A stretch of 64,000 bases of DNA from Echinometra lucunter (GCA_029962745.1 CM057156.1:373529-437528), one strand, 5' to 3'. Positions 1-10,487 are shown, counted from the first letter of the stretch. The notes: a model not told the origin generated them from the sequence alone. A program made the numbers and translations.

Positions 1-70
1 ACCTCTATCTCCATTAGATCATGCTTGTTTTTGTCACACTGTTGGGTCAGGTCATTAATTATTGTATACA

Positions 71-218
71 GAGCCCTGTTTCATAAAACTTGTTCTCAAT
101 AACAAGTTGCAATAACTGTTATAAGCTACTGAAATCCTTGTATCTGATTGGCTGAGAGCAAATTTGTCATAGAAATGTGGCAGCTGCTACTGATAACAAG
201 TTTTATGAACCGGGGCCC
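71..218. mobile_element. Short palindromic MITE at window start
   Basis: Inverted ends read CCCTGTTTCATAAAACTTGTT on the left (from 74) and AACAAGTTTTATGAACCGGGG on the right (ending near 215), enclosing about 100 bp. No coding capacity. The left and right ends match over about 15 bp with a few mismatches. No target duplication could be resolved, so the superfamily is unknown. Confidence 0.55.
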
Positions 219-668
219 AGATCTTCAAAACTGCCTTTGTCTTGCCATTAGGGAAGTACTTTATGTACTTGAAAATAGAGGGAATTTGAACCAATATGAA
301 ACTATGCCATTAATCATTTATGATTCTGATTCCGATACAGAATTAGAGATATTAATTGCTCACTTTTGACTGGTTTCACAATCTCTGATTGATAAAATGA
401 TGCTTTTAAGGTTTAAAAAGGGGTGTCATAGCTAAGTACTGCCTCAGCTAGGATATTCTATACACTGGGTGGCAATAACTGTCTCAGACTGGTAAATATT
501 CATTTCAGAAAGTTAAATAAAATTTGCATATATATATGCTCTATGACCCCCCATGCCCACAAGGAAGTTATTAAGTTCTAAAGATCTCTTGCAAAACAAA
601 AGGCAACAGAAGGACAAAATAGCAGACATTTAGAGTAATACCAAAAACATTTATTGGAAAGTACATAC
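219..668. other. Non-coding sequence, probably intron of the PWWP gene
   Basis: This stretch lies downstream, on the minus strand, of the last exon I can place at 669-716. It is AT-rich. I see no exon with compatible phase, no RNA gene and no repeat with defined ends. The next exon of the PWWP gene must begin with two bases completing a split codon and is probably outside the window. Confidence 0.4.
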
Positions 669-716
669 CATCATTGGGCTTGAAAAAATCTTCATAGGAG
701 TTCACTTTTCCCAGAC
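669..716 (-). CDS. PWWP-domain protein, coding exon 8 (last one in window)
   Basis: A 48-nt exon with acceptor AATTCCAG and donor GTATGTAC on the minus strand. It takes two bases to complete the glycine codon begun in exon 7, then reads GLGKVNSYEDFFKPND and ends one base into the next codon. It follows the PWWP fold and looks like an acidic/aromatic helix extension. The gene continues beyond base 1 of the window, so the C-terminus is missing. Confidence 0.7.
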
Positions 717-1164
717 CTGGAATTTAAAAAAAAAAAAATCATACTCATCAAGTTTCATCCATTAATTACACAAATAAGAACAAAAGTTAGGATCCTACAT
801 AATATCAAAAAATAGTCAAGGAGGTTAACAGCACTTAAATTGTTCACAAGTTGGAAGAGAAAAATCATTATCTATCCTGTAAATTGGTAATATGCTTTGT
901 AATCATTTCATTAAATGTAAGAGGACAAACATGGTTAGTAATTTACATATTTCATTTACATGATTATTTTCTTCACATGATCTTTGCGTAGAACTATTTG
1001 TTAGTTGTATGATCCAAAGAAACATGACATATGATAAAGAGAGAGAAAAATACAAGGAATAAACAAAATCATGAGAACGCACAATGTTATAGAAAATTAT
1101 GACTGAAAATCAAAAATACTAAAAACAGCAAATTACAGGAAATTTCAATTCAAGAATAACTCAC
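717..1164 (-). other. Intron 7 of the PWWP gene
   Basis: AT-rich sequence between two phase-matched exons. It has a short poly(A) run near 730 but no recognisable repeat or RNA gene. Confidence 0.55.
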
Positions 1165-1234
1165 CAATTTTCATGATGAAGTCATTTGCTCTCTCAACAG
1201 CTTTAGTGAATTCAGTCAACTCCTTTCCTTTTTC
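1165..1234 (-). CDS. PWWP-domain protein, coding exon 7
   Basis: A 70-nt exon with acceptor TTTATGTAG and donor GTGAGTTA. It is phase 0 in and phase 1 out, reading EKGKELTEFTKAVERANDF and on to IMKI. It is predicted helical, as expected for the alpha-helical part that follows the PWWP beta-barrel. Phase continuity with exons 6 and 8 is the main support. Confidence 0.78.
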
Positions 1235-2287
1235 CTACATAAACAAACAAATAAACAAGCAAAACAAATCAAATTCAAATAAGCTTAATTTGACATTTAT
1301 TTCATATTATCTGATCACAGTAAAATGTGACTCTCTGTTAGTTTAGTTTCAGTTTTTAACAAAATGACCTATGCCTATTCCTTTCCGGTGTGAGATACAA
1401 ACATGTGAAATGCAGTATGCCTAAAAACCTTTATGCCTTTTTACAATGCCATTTCACGATGCGTAAAAGAACAAGCTTTAATTCAATGCTTCTATTTTCT
1501 TTGCGAATATCTACTCTTCTAAACCTAGTCATGGCACAGAAACTAAAAATCAATAAGTACTTCCATTTCCTGCCCTTGAAGGGCTACTTATACAAGCATA
1601 AATCATTCCTACATGATGTTTTTAGTTACAAAGACCATGCATACCATGCAGATATTATAATAAAGTACTACACTGCTGTTCAACACTTTGAAATCTATGA
1701 ATTGTTAATCATTATGGAACTTAAATGGACATTGGAAGCTAATCAGGTTATTGCTTTGTCGTGTTTGTATCTATAATTCTACAGATTACCAGGACATGTC
1801 ATTCTCCATGGAAACCCAACTACGTTCAGAGAGGCTGCACTACCTATCATCAGCATGATGCAGCCTCCTGTTGGGTCCCACATGCTATAAATGGACCAAT
1901 GCATGTTTTTACTCGCACCCCTGCATGCTCATTTTTATTGTATATATGTGAGCCAACCCAAATCCTGCACCTTGTCACCTCCATTGGCACATGACATTAT
2001 TGACATCCCAGTATAGCTTCCAAGGAGCTGCGTTTTGGGATTATTGCGACAAGTAACAAGTAACAAGTTTGATTTTCACTGGCCCTACACTACCAATAAC
2101 CCTAGACCTTAACCTGGAACTTTAATCACAAATGTACATTTTTTTCTCCATGAAATATCATAACCTTCCAAGAAATATGTTCTAATCCCTATGTACATGT
2201 ATCTAAAGCTTTAGGAAAGTTGAGACTTGTAGAGTTTCTTCTGTTTTTTTTTTTTTTTCAAATGATAAACTACCTATCCATACTTAC
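1235..2287 (-). other. Intron 6 of the PWWP gene
   Basis: About 1 kb of AT-rich intron. A 128-codon frame open on the opposite strand (1390-1776) has no coding character. No mobile element ends were resolved. Confidence 0.5.
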
Positions 2288-2342
2288 CAGATAAGTTTCC
2301 TTTTCCCTGCAGTTATATGGCTTCAAATACCTTGAAGATTTT
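2288..2342 (-). CDS. PWWP-domain protein, coding exon 6
   Basis: A 55-nt exon with acceptor TGATACAG and donor GTAAGTAT. One base completes the valine codon split from exon 5, then the exon reads KSSRYLKPYNCREKETYL. The SSRYLKPY segment matches the last strand of a PWWP barrel, where a conserved hydrophobic/Pro-Tyr or Pro-Phe pair follows the loop. A nearer upstream AG (TGCAG) would give a 19-nt exon out of phase, so the longer form is preferred. Confidence 0.75.
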
Positions 2343-2640
2343 CTGTATCATGACAGAGGATTAAAAATTGTCAAAAGGGCAATATGTTAGGTCTTTAAAA
2401 TCGCTTCTATAAAGATTCATAAGTACATGTATAATTATAAGGTACTTTAGTCAAACAATTTATAACATCATTCAAATAAAAACAAAAAAATGATGATTTG
2501 GGTTGATGTTATTCATGACTGTGGATATAACACATATTTCAATGTGTGTTATTTGAACGTGTCTTTTTCTCCTGGTATGTGTGTTTTTTCAAGGTATTTT
2601 AATGATGTACATGGTCAATTCATCCTTTCATTACAAAATA

Positions 2641-3405
2641 AGATGAATCCTCGACCGCGCACGGTCGAAATTTATGCCTCCGCCATTGCCAATCGGAAAT
2701 ATATCGCACATTCATGTTGAATTTTCCATTTTCATGTATACAATGACATCTTTGACCTTGACCTTTGACCTTGTGAACCCCAAATCTAATGAGACCATTA
2801 TGAGACCTTCCATATGCATACATGGGCCAAGTCTGAAGTTTAATTGTCACAGAGTTGTTAAGTTATCGCAAGAAAAAGCAATTTTCATGTATATAATGAC
2901 CTCTATGACCGTTGACCTTTAACCCTGAGACCCGAAAATCTAATCAGATCAGTGTCCCTCCCATATGCATACATGTGCCAAGTTTGAAGCTGATCTGTCA
3001 AATGGTTGTTGAGTTATCGCAAGAACGGACCATTTCTATGTACATAATGACCTCTATGACCTTTGACCTTTGACCTTTGACCTTGAGACCCCAAAATCTA
3101 ATCAGATCATTGTCCCTCCCTTATGCATACATGAACCCAGTTTAAAGTTGATCCATCAAATGGTTGTTGAGTTATCAAGAGAACGAACCATTTCTATGTA
3201 CATAATGACCTCTATGACGTTTGACCTTTGACCTTGAGACCCCAAAATCTATTCAGATCATTGTCCCTCCCTTATGCAAACACGAGCCAAGTTTGAAATT
3301 GATTTGTCAAACGGTTCTTAAGTTATAGCGAGAAAGAAAACGGGACGGACGGACGACCCGAAAACATAATGCCTCCGCCAACCACCTACTGTTGGCGGAG
3401 GCATA
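2641..3405. mobile_element. Modular tandem-array element, CTCCGCC family, copy A
   Basis: Flanked by the 6-bp direct repeat AAAATA (2635-2640 and 3406-3411). The left end carries a hairpin (CGACCGCGCACGGTCG near 2651) and then TTTATGCCTCCGCCA. The right end carries a short GGACGG microsatellite (about 3342-3356) and a hairpin of ATGCCTCCGCCAAC with GTTGGCGGAGGCAT. Between them are about four modules of ~150 bp, each with TGACCTTTGACCTTG, an AATCTAATCAGATCA segment, and a TCAAATGGTTGTTGAGTTATCG-like segment. It lies in an intron of the PWWP gene. No transposase is encoded, so it is non-autonomous. Confidence 0.75.
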
Positions 3406-3708
3406 AAAATAAATGATCCTCCGAACATACAGATCCTGTCTTAAAATAAACTTTAAAAAGCACAGTACTGTACCATGCGATGGGCAAGTAATAGTTTTAG
3501 CTTAAATCAAGCTTGTGTAAATATGGTTATATCCTGGTAGGAAATCTAAACTAGCCAGTGATTTATTCCGTTCACTGATCAACAATGACTGGATGCCCTT
3601 CAAATTGAACAATACACGTAACTAAGAAATGGAGCGCTTCACTTTCACTAGTTTCAGTCTTCCATTAACGAGATCTCATCAATCTGTCTGATAGTGATAG
3701 ATACTCAC

Positions 3709-3794
3709 ACTTGAAAGTAATGTTCTTTAGTTTGATGGGTTTTGAACACATTGTAGACTCGTCTGGACACGTTCTCTCCTGCCACTTCTATGAC
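3709..3794 (-). CDS. PWWP-domain protein, coding exon 5
   Basis: An 86-nt exon with acceptor ATACAAACAG and donor GTGAGTAT. Phase 0 in and phase 2 out. It reads VIEVAGENVSRRVYNVF, then KTHQTKEHYFQ. It continues the PWWP beta-barrel: the strand after the W-P motif, then a loop, then the aromatic YF strand that precedes the final strand in exon 6. Confidence 0.82.
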
Positions 3795-4137
3795 CTGTTT
3801 GTATGCACAGATTTGAATCAAAATATGATAGTTATGATCTGAATTTACATAGCATTAAAAGCATGCACTGTGTCTCTAAATATGGTACAGTTATCGGAGA
3901 GACTCAGGTTGCCCACACAAGATGTATGCACATTTTCTACTCTGTAGCCTGGAGAGCTATGCAACCATGAAAATTTCACAGGCACACATAATGTGTTGCA
4001 GTCTTTGCAGTTCTATCGTACATTTATGTTCATAACAACTCAGAACATTTTCTCAAACCTCATATGGCATGACTTGAATTAATGTTCCAAGATCAATACG
4101 AGCTGGTGATGCCAATATCTCAGGTATCAATATGTGT
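3795..4137 (-). other. Part of intron 4 of the PWWP gene
   Basis: Unassigned intronic sequence between exon 5 and a SINE. I see no further structure. Confidence 0.4.
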
Positions 4138-4349
4138 TAGGGGAGGTATTGCGGTCTAGTGGTTCATTCACTTGACTCTCAATCAAAGGAATGAGGGTTC
4201 AAATCCTAGACTAGCACTAACACCTTTTGGCAAGACATTAATCCACATTTGCCACTCTCCAACCAGGTGTACTGTAATAAATGGATACTCGATAGGAAGG
4301 ATTTCCTGCTTTAGTGCCTTATCACAGCAGCTCTGCTACAGCCGCGATA
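4138..4349 (+). mobile_element. tRNA-derived SINE (interrupted by a MITE)
   Basis: The head resembles a tRNA: an A-box-like GCGGTCTAGTGG at 4151 and a B-box GGTTCAAATCC at 4196-4206 with tRNA-like spacing. The body that follows (CACTAACACC, GGCAAGACATTAATCCAC, CACTCTCCA) is shared with the minus-strand SINE at 5190-5465. Its 3' part is cut by the MITE at 4350-4694. It is not a functional tRNA because no acceptor stem closes. Confidence 0.75.
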
Positions 4350-4694
4350 TTAGGGAGCTTTAGGGAGCTCAGACGACGCAGAATCTTGCTGAGTTGACTT
4401 ACATTCTCCTCTTTCCTCGCGTCACGTTGCAAAGAGGCTTTAGATTTGGGGAGGACGCAACTAATCAAACAAAGCGCGTGCGCTCAAATATGAACCATTG
4501 TTACATCATAAAAAAGGGTCAACAAAGGTCTCGCGTCGCGAATTGGGGAGGACAGTAAACTGGCCCCAGAACCGTCGTGTAAAACAGACGACGCAGGATG
4601 GATTGGAAAAGAGCTGTCTCGCGCATGCACACAAGAACATTTTTGGCAAGATACTGCGTCGTCTGAGCTGCGTCGCGTATCTAAAGCTCCCTAA
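4350..4694. mobile_element. TA-flanked MITE inserted in a SINE
   Basis: Sixteen-base perfect terminal inverted repeat TATTAGGGAGCTTTAG (4348-4363) against CTAAAGCTCCCTAATA (4681-4696). An inner inverted pair, CAGACGACGCAG and CTGCGTCGTCTG, follows. If the outer TA is the target duplication, the element is 345 bp and could be mariner-like. The interior is GC-richer than its surroundings and non-coding. Confidence 0.65.
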
Positions 4695-4833
4695 TAATAT
4701 GATACTTTGTGAAGTAATATGATGCTTTGTAAAGTGCAGTAGAGTATATTTGTATATTAGTTGTGCTGTATAAATTGACCATATTTATATATCAGAAATC
4801 TTATGTTTACTATGAGAGAATTGAGATACCTAC

Positions 4834-4910
4834 CACAGCAGGCCATCTGGACTTATCTCCAGGATCTTGTGCCCATACTACATCATTAACACTGAAGGCA
4901 GGAGGCAGAT
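4834..4910 (-). CDS. PWWP-domain protein, coding exon 4 (start of PWWP domain)
   Basis: A 77-nt exon with acceptor TTCTCCTTGCAG and donor GTAGGTAT. Two bases complete an aspartate codon split from exon 3; phase 0 out. It encodes LPPAFSVNDVVWAQDPGD and then KSRWPAVV. The pattern VNDVVWA...WPAVV is the signature start of a PWWP domain: a strand with VW, then the Pro-Trp-Trp-Pro motif, here degenerate as S-R-W-P. PWWP domains in known proteins bind methylated histone H3 tails and DNA, so this exon is the basis for the functional call. Confidence 0.85.
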
Positions 4911-5189
4911 CTGCAAGGAGAAAACGGAAAAGACATACATGACGTAAACTATTCAGTTTACAAACAATTTCAAGGATATGACCATTAAAGTTGCTTCTGT
5001 TTTGCATCATATACATGTAGAGGTAGTAAACGTTACAAATGATCATTAATAATAAACTTCAGTTCTTGCAAAATGTTGTACATGTATACACTTCTAAAGG
5101 AAGTGAAAAAAAAATGGTGAAAATGAAAGAAATCATTGTGCTAATATCCTTGAAAATGTTAGTAAACTACAGTTACCACAATGATATAA

Positions 5190-5465
5190 TAATAATAATA
5201 ATAATAATGGTGGCTTCTTGTATAGTACTCAGGTTCGTCATGTCTGACGCTCATGGCGCTCCAACATTATTACCCCGATCATAGCTTAGCGGCCAAATGT
5301 GTAGTGCTCTAGCATATCGGGTCCCCATTTACACCTGGGTGGAGAGTGGCAAACGTGGATTAATGTCTTGCCAAAGGATGTTAGTGCCGGGCTGGGATTC
5401 GAACCCCCGACCCTCTGATTGAGATTCAAGTGAATGAACACCACTACACCACGACACCTCCACAA
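5190..5465 (-). mobile_element. tRNA-derived SINE with (ATT)n tail
   Basis: On the minus strand it reads GTGGAGGTGTCGTGGTGTAG at the head, an A-box-like GTGGTGTAGTGG, a perfect B-box GGTTCGAATCC (plus-strand 5396-5406), then GGCAAGACATTAATCCACG and a 3' (ATT)n tail at about 5187-5208. The body matches the SINE at 4138. It lies in an intron of the PWWP gene. Confidence 0.8.
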
Positions 5466-5544
5466 TCCATACCTCCATATCATTACCCTGATATTATTAT
5501 TGCTAGTATTAACCTGGCTCCAGCTCTGGAGAATGTAACACTCA

Positions 5545-5560
5545 GAGTATTTGAGGAATA

Positions 5561-5597
<37 letters not shown>

Positions 5598-5640
5598 TGT
5601 CTTGTTTACCCAGGGTAGCCTCTTCAGTACTATGTACTGT
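5545..5640 (-). repeat. (TAA)n microsatellite and SINE 3' end
   Basis: A run of about 14 TAA units at 5556-5597. Beside it, reading the minus strand, is GGCTACCCTGGGTAAACAAG running into the (ATT)n tract. This looks like the 3' end of a second, 5'-truncated SINE whose head is not visible. Confidence 0.5.
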
Positions 5641-6211
5641 TCTCCCAGAGGGCCCTGCAAGAATATTTTCATTAATAAAACTAACCAGATACATGTATTT
5701 GTACATATATATGTAATCACCAGGGTTCCATGACATTTGCTTCGGCAACAATTCTGCCGTCCAATACAAAAGGAAGTAACTCTGTATAATGAGCTTCTTA
5801 GTGAATGAAGGAAATATGTCACTGTTTTATGTAGAAATCTGTGGAGTTGCTTCTTTTTGATATGTCTATATTTCAGAAAGTGGGGGTCATGTGACCTTGA
5901 TTTCTTCATCATCATGTAGAGCACACAAAAAAGTACCCAAAATCAAGAAAAAGTAAATTTTGAAGAAAAAAAAAGAGAGAGTTGCTTCCTTTTGTCATGG
6001 GATGGCAAAATTGCTCCCATGGAAATCTGCATATTTAATCAAACATAAAACCTAACCCCAACACTAACCTTTATCCTTATCCTCACATTATTCTAAACCA
6101 AAAACCACATTACAACCCCCAACCCTCACCCTATGCCTTCAGAGAAATGAAGGCAGGAGCAATTCTTGCAGGAGCAAATGTACTGTCACCCCCACCTGGT
6201 ACTATTATTGC
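5641..6211. other. Intronic sequence with no recognised feature
   Basis: Part of the intron between coding exons 3 and 4 of the PWWP gene. It contains a degenerate CCTAAC-rich stretch near 6053-6125 but nothing with defined ends. Confidence 0.35.
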
Positions 6212-6215
6212 TTAA

Positions 6216-6743
6216 AGGGAAAGTCCACTCTAGAAGTTTCACTGTTTCAATAAAAGGAGATAAATTTGAAGAGCATTTTGAAAAAGAAATGAGAAAATTA
6301 CACTCATGTACATTCTACTCTCGGCTCTGCAAATTGGCAACACTGATGACATCATATGCGAGCAGGTCTCCATTCACTTTGTACATAAAATTTCACATTT
6401 TCTCAATTTTCTTGGAAGTTACACATTTTCTAACCCCATAATCAATGTATGTTCAGAAGAATTGCTTTTTACATAACATACTTTCACTATGGGGTAAAAA
6501 AATGTGTAATTTCCAAGAAAATTGAGAAAATGTGAAATTTCATGTACAAAGTGAATGGAGACCTGCTCGCTTATGATGTCATCAGTGTTGCCAATTTGCA
6601 GAGTCGAGAGTAGTTTACTGGAAAATGTAAATGAGTGTAATTTTCTTATTCTTTGACCAATTTTGCTCATTTCTTTTTTAAAATGTTGTTCAAATTTATC
6701 TCCTTTTATTGAAACAGTGAAACTTCTAGGGTGGACTTACCCT
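6216..6743. mobile_element. TTAA-flanked foldback MITE with ~240 bp arms
   Basis: Flanked by TTAA at 6212-6215 and 6744-6747. Ends are AGGGAAAGTCCACTCTAGAA and the near-inverse ending in TGGACTTACCCT. The arms stay complementary through the body: TTTCACTGTTTCAATAAAAG pairs with its inverse near 6706-6725, and CAGGTCTCCATTCACTTTGTAC pairs with its inverse near 6544-6566. The whole 528 bp could therefore fold into one long hairpin. The TTAA target suggests piggyBac or Kolobok mobilisation. Non-coding. Confidence 0.8.
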
Positions 6744-6747
6744 TTAA

Positions 6748-7559
6748 GTTCATATTCTACTAACAGATCAATGTAAACAATACAATATTTGATGCATACA
6801 GTCCTTGAAGTTGAATCAAGGTTTAAATTTATGACTTAATCACTTTATAAAGCAGTAATAAAAGAAGAAAAATCATACTACAACATTATCCCATCAGTAA
6901 AAAGAACTAAAATTTGGTCACTAGCTACAATGATTATGTGATCTCACAGATTGTATTAAAGGAAAGCATTCTCTGAACAACAATAAAGTGCAGCAAAAGA
7001 ACAAAATATGTTCAAAATATTGTTCATTTTGAAACAGTACAATGAATTTATCCTACATGTATTGCAAGCAATGCACTTCTTCAAAATTTAAACAATGTAT
7101 TATGTTCTCAGCATAAGAAGCTCCCTTTCAAAAGCACCATACATGTAAAAACCAACAGAGATAAGTGTCATATTGCACATAAATTATTCTTAATGGATAC
7201 ATTCAACTTACACCAAGCCCTGCATAGAAACTGTTCTACTCTTGCAACTCACAATATTGTTTGTTGGAGTTTCAAATCTCATACTAAACTCACTTTATTA
7301 ATCACTGTTGCTATGCAGTAAAAAAGAAGAAAAATACAAGGCAAAATGAAAATTGTATTGACCGATTATTACAAATACTCAACAAATTTTATTACTTTCT
7401 GTTCTCTTCCTATCTGTCTTTTAGTCTTTCACTGAAGAATAAATCACTTCTCAACATCGTTATCTAATAAACTGGTGAAAAGTCTCATTGCAAAATCAAT
7501 AGCACTTATGTGAAGACACTCTATAAAAAAATATACAAAGTTATTGCTAGGGAGTAATA
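6748..7559. other. Intronic sequence with no recognised feature
   Basis: AT-rich intron of the PWWP gene with no exon, RNA gene or element boundary that I can support. Confidence 0.35.
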
Positions 7560-8397
7560 AGGGTGATATTTCTTATTCCGAAGGTTCGTTATTCCAAACA
7601 TGAAATTGCGTATACCTAGATGTTCGTTAGTCCGAAAATGAAAAAGGGTTTGTTAATCTGAACATTTGTGGCACTATTCCGAAGGTTCGTTAGTCCGAGA
7701 ATGAAATAAGGTTGGTTATTCCAAAGGTTTGTTAATCCAAAAATGAAATAAAAACTCATTATTCCAAAGGTTCGTTAATCAGAAAATTGAAATAAGGTTC
7801 GTTATTCCGAAGGTTTGATAGTCCAAATATGAAATAAGGTTCATTAGTCCTGTGGAAGCGTCGTGGTCTGGTGGTTCTGACTCTCGTCTTTCAATCAGAG
7901 GGTCGTGGGTTCGAATCCCAGCCATGGCGTTAATTTCCTTCAGCAAGAAATTCATCCACATCGTGCTGCACTCAACCCAGGTGAGGTGAATGGGTACCTG
8001 GCAGGAATTCATTCCTTGAAATGCTTGCGCGCTGTAAAAGGCTGCCGGGCTAAAGCCGGGGTAATAATATCCAAGTCCTTTGGAAGCGCATAGAGACGTT
8101 ATATCATAATGTGATATGCGCTATACAAGAACTGTATATTATTATTATTATTATTACAAGTACTAATGAACTAACGAACCTTAATTTCATTTTCGGACTA
8201 ATAAACCTTTGGAATAACAAACTTATTTCATTTTCGGACTAATGAACCTTCGGAATAACGAACTTTTTTTTCATTTTCGGACTAACGAACCTTCGGAATA
8301 AACGAACCTTCGGAATAAACGAACCTTCAGAATAAACGAACCTTCGGAATAACGAACCTTTGGAATAACGACCCTTCGGAATAACGAACTGTAACCG
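7560..8397. repeat. Inverted arms of a ~40-bp minisatellite with a central SINE
   Basis: Left arm (7560-7850) repeats units of the type GGTTCGTTATTCCGAAGG / TTCGTTAGTCCGAAAATGAA. Right arm (about 8160-8397) carries the same units in reverse complement: TTCATTTTCGGACTAACGAA / CCTTCGGAATAACGAACC. Together they make one large palindrome interrupted by the SINE at 7850-8157. Units near 8280-8395 are shorter and more uniform, suggesting recent expansion. Confidence 0.8.
7850..8157 (+). mobile_element. tRNA-derived SINE with (ATT)n tail
   Basis: Head GTCGTGGTCTGGTGGTTCTG resembles a tRNA A-box region, with a perfect B-box GGTTCGAATCC at 7908-7918. The body continues through GGTGAATGGGTACCTGGCAG and GCGCTATACAAGAACTGTAT. 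The 3' end is (ATT)n at about 8138-8156. It splits the palindromic minisatellite near its centre. The body differs from the SINEs at 4138 and 5190, so it is a second subfamily. Confidence 0.82.
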
Positions 8398-9068
8398 GTA
8401 TTAAAGTAAAAGGCTAACATTGTGAGAATTTTTAAAAATCTCATTTTCCTACTTGACAATGGTATAAACACAAGAGTTATAGTTTAAAAATACCACTCTG
8501 AAAGTTTCAAAGAATAATGTCGACGGAAAGTATTTTTAAATATTAAAAATGTAAACCAATGTTTGAAGAAAATATAGTGGTCGGTTGCACAGACTGGACA
8601 TAAGGAGCGTGCATGTGCACCTGAAGGGGTGTGTATGTGTATGCATCTCATGTATAGTACGGTGGTGTGTGTATGTGTTTGTATGCATATCATGTACCGG
8701 TTTAGTACAGGAAGAGAGGTGAAGCCAACGTTTGTTTGTTTGTTTGTTTTTTTAATTTGTTGAAAATGCTCCTCTAGCTATTTGTCTCATGAGACCAACA
8801 CTAATAAAATCGGCATTTGCGTCTTATTAACAGTTTTTCATTTCAAATTATGGTTGGTTTCAGGGTTTCTGAGTACAAATACAAGTACTCAGACACATGT
8901 TTCATCTCAGTTTGAGAATATTTAAATAAGCTGCTCACAAAGTTAGCCAATGCCTTTAAAGGGGGAGAGGGTGAAAGTACATGTACCTATACTGTACCAT
9001 AGACCATTACATGTTATGTACACAGATGTATGAATTATATTGGTTTAAGGTTAAGGAAGTTGTCTTAC
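8398..9068. other. Intronic sequence with simple repeats
   Basis: Contains a GT-rich stretch near 8630-8690 and a short (GTTT)n run near 8730-8750. Nothing else recognised. Confidence 0.35.
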
Positions 9069-9160
9069 CTCTAGTTTTAGAGTCTGGTGTAAGAACCGGA
9101 TTCATGAGCTCATCATCGTCATCATCTCCACTGTCATCATCATGAGACACAGAGTCATGT
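9069..9160 (-). CDS. PWWP-domain protein, coding exon 3 (acidic linker)
   Basis: A 92-nt exon with acceptor ATCTTTTCCAG and donor GTAAGACA. One base completes an arginine codon from exon 2; phase 1 out. It reads HDSVSHDDDSGDDDDDEL, then MNPVLTPDSKTR. The highly acidic tract directly before the PWWP domain resembles linkers in nuclear chromatin proteins. Confidence 0.8.
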
Positions 9161-9417
9161 CTGGAAAAGATCATATTTAACATGTTTAAACATACATTTG
9201 CATGAACATTATACTGCCCTACTTTGACAAAAGGATACAAGTGACATATCAACAAAATTTGAGTTATTGATATTTTCCTATTTTTACCAAATGCACTCTT
9301 CTTCCAGGCCACATTGTATGCCTGAACACTCGTCCTGCTTAGCGATATGTTACATTAGGTAAGACATCATGGATTTCCATTGACGTCAGTGCAAATGACA
9401 GAGACATTTTTCTCTTT

Positions 9418-9833
9418 TTAACCCATTCGTGACAGAGGTCCATATTTTGTGGTTTGGCCTGATATCTTTCGATGCAAAGCCCTAAAAATCATACCAAATA
9501 CATGAGCAGAAAGAACAAAAAATTCTACACAAACTGTGCCCATTTTGGTTGCGTCAATATTCCTTGTTTGATACTGAAAATTTTTAAAAGGAAAATAAGC
9601 ATTAAAATCCCTAAGTTGGCAATGTGATAGAAGGTTTAAAATCACCGTTTTCCCCTGCAAATTGGCAACTTTTTGATTTCTCATCATAATTTCTGTCAAT
9701 TTATATTCATTTCAGATACATGACGTTTTATAAGAAAAATGTAGCAATAAAATAAAAATGTTGGTGTTGCCAATTTGAAGAATAAAAGCTGATCAAATTA
9801 GGCTCTAAATAATTCCTGTCACGAATGGGTTAA
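9418..9833. mobile_element. TTAA-flanked piggyBac-like MITE, copy 1
   Basis: Target duplications TTAA at 9418-9421 and 9830-9833. Terminal inverted repeats CCCATTCGTGACAG and CTGTCACGAATGGG. CCC-starting ends plus TTAA targets are typical of piggyBac-type elements. About 416 bp with an internal 93-codon open frame on the minus strand that recurs, more or less disrupted, in other copies. In inverted orientation relative to copies 2, 4 and 5. Confidence 0.88.
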
Positions 9834-10072
9834 CAGGTAATGTCATTTTTGTCACTTGCTTCCTTTTGTCACAACAGGGCAGTATAGTGGTATGCAACTT
9901 GCCAATCTGTTCTGTGCAAACTTCAAAGTCCATTCAAAGTAAACATCTACATGTACATAGTCCAAGACAAGTTTTATATTCTGCACATACTATTCTGTCT
10001 CTCATTTTTCTTATTCATTTCTTATATAAAATACATGAAATATAATGAAATATCATTCAAGCACCGTTACAT

Positions 10073-10487
10073 TTAACCCATTCGTGACAGGAATTATTTT
10101 AAAGCCTGATTTGATCAGCTTTTATTCTTCAAATTGGCAAAACCAACATTTTTCTTTTAACGCTACATTTTTCTTATCAAATGTCATGTATCTGAAATAA
10201 ATATAAATTGACAGAAAGTATGATGAGAAGTCAAAAAGTTGCCAATTTGCAGGGAAAAACTGTGAGTTTAAACTTTTCATCGCATTGCCAATTTAAGGAT
10301 TTTAATGCTTATTTTCCTTTGAAAATTTTTCAGCATCAAACAACAAATATTGATGCAACAAAAATGGGCCAGTATGTGTAGAAATTTTTGCTCTTTCTGC
10401 TCATGTATTTGGTATGATTTTTAGGGCTCTGCATCAAAAGTTATTAAACCAAATCACATAATGTGGACCCTCTGTCACGAATGTGAG
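10073..10487. mobile_element. TTAA-flanked piggyBac-like MITE, copy 2 (right end decayed)
   Basis: Left TTAA at 10073-10076 and CCCATTCGTGACAG. The interior aligns throughout with copies 1 and 3-5. The right terminus reads CTGTCACGAATGTGAGC, so the final GGG and the TTAA are lost. It is only 240 bp from copy 1, in opposite orientation. Confidence 0.82.

Noticed and set aside
1390..1776. A 128-codon plus-strand frame in intron 6 of the PWWP gene
   Set aside because: AT-rich composition, no recognisable domain, antisense to a well-supported intron.
5286..5924. A 212-codon minus-strand open frame
   Set aside because: It runs through a SINE and a (TAA)n microsatellite read as poly-Tyr. No domain, and the frame is explained by repeats.
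7862..7935. A tRNA gene
   Set aside because: A and B boxes are present but the acceptor stem does not close and a SINE body and (ATT)n tail follow. The same holds for 4150-4206 and the minus-strand unit near 5396.
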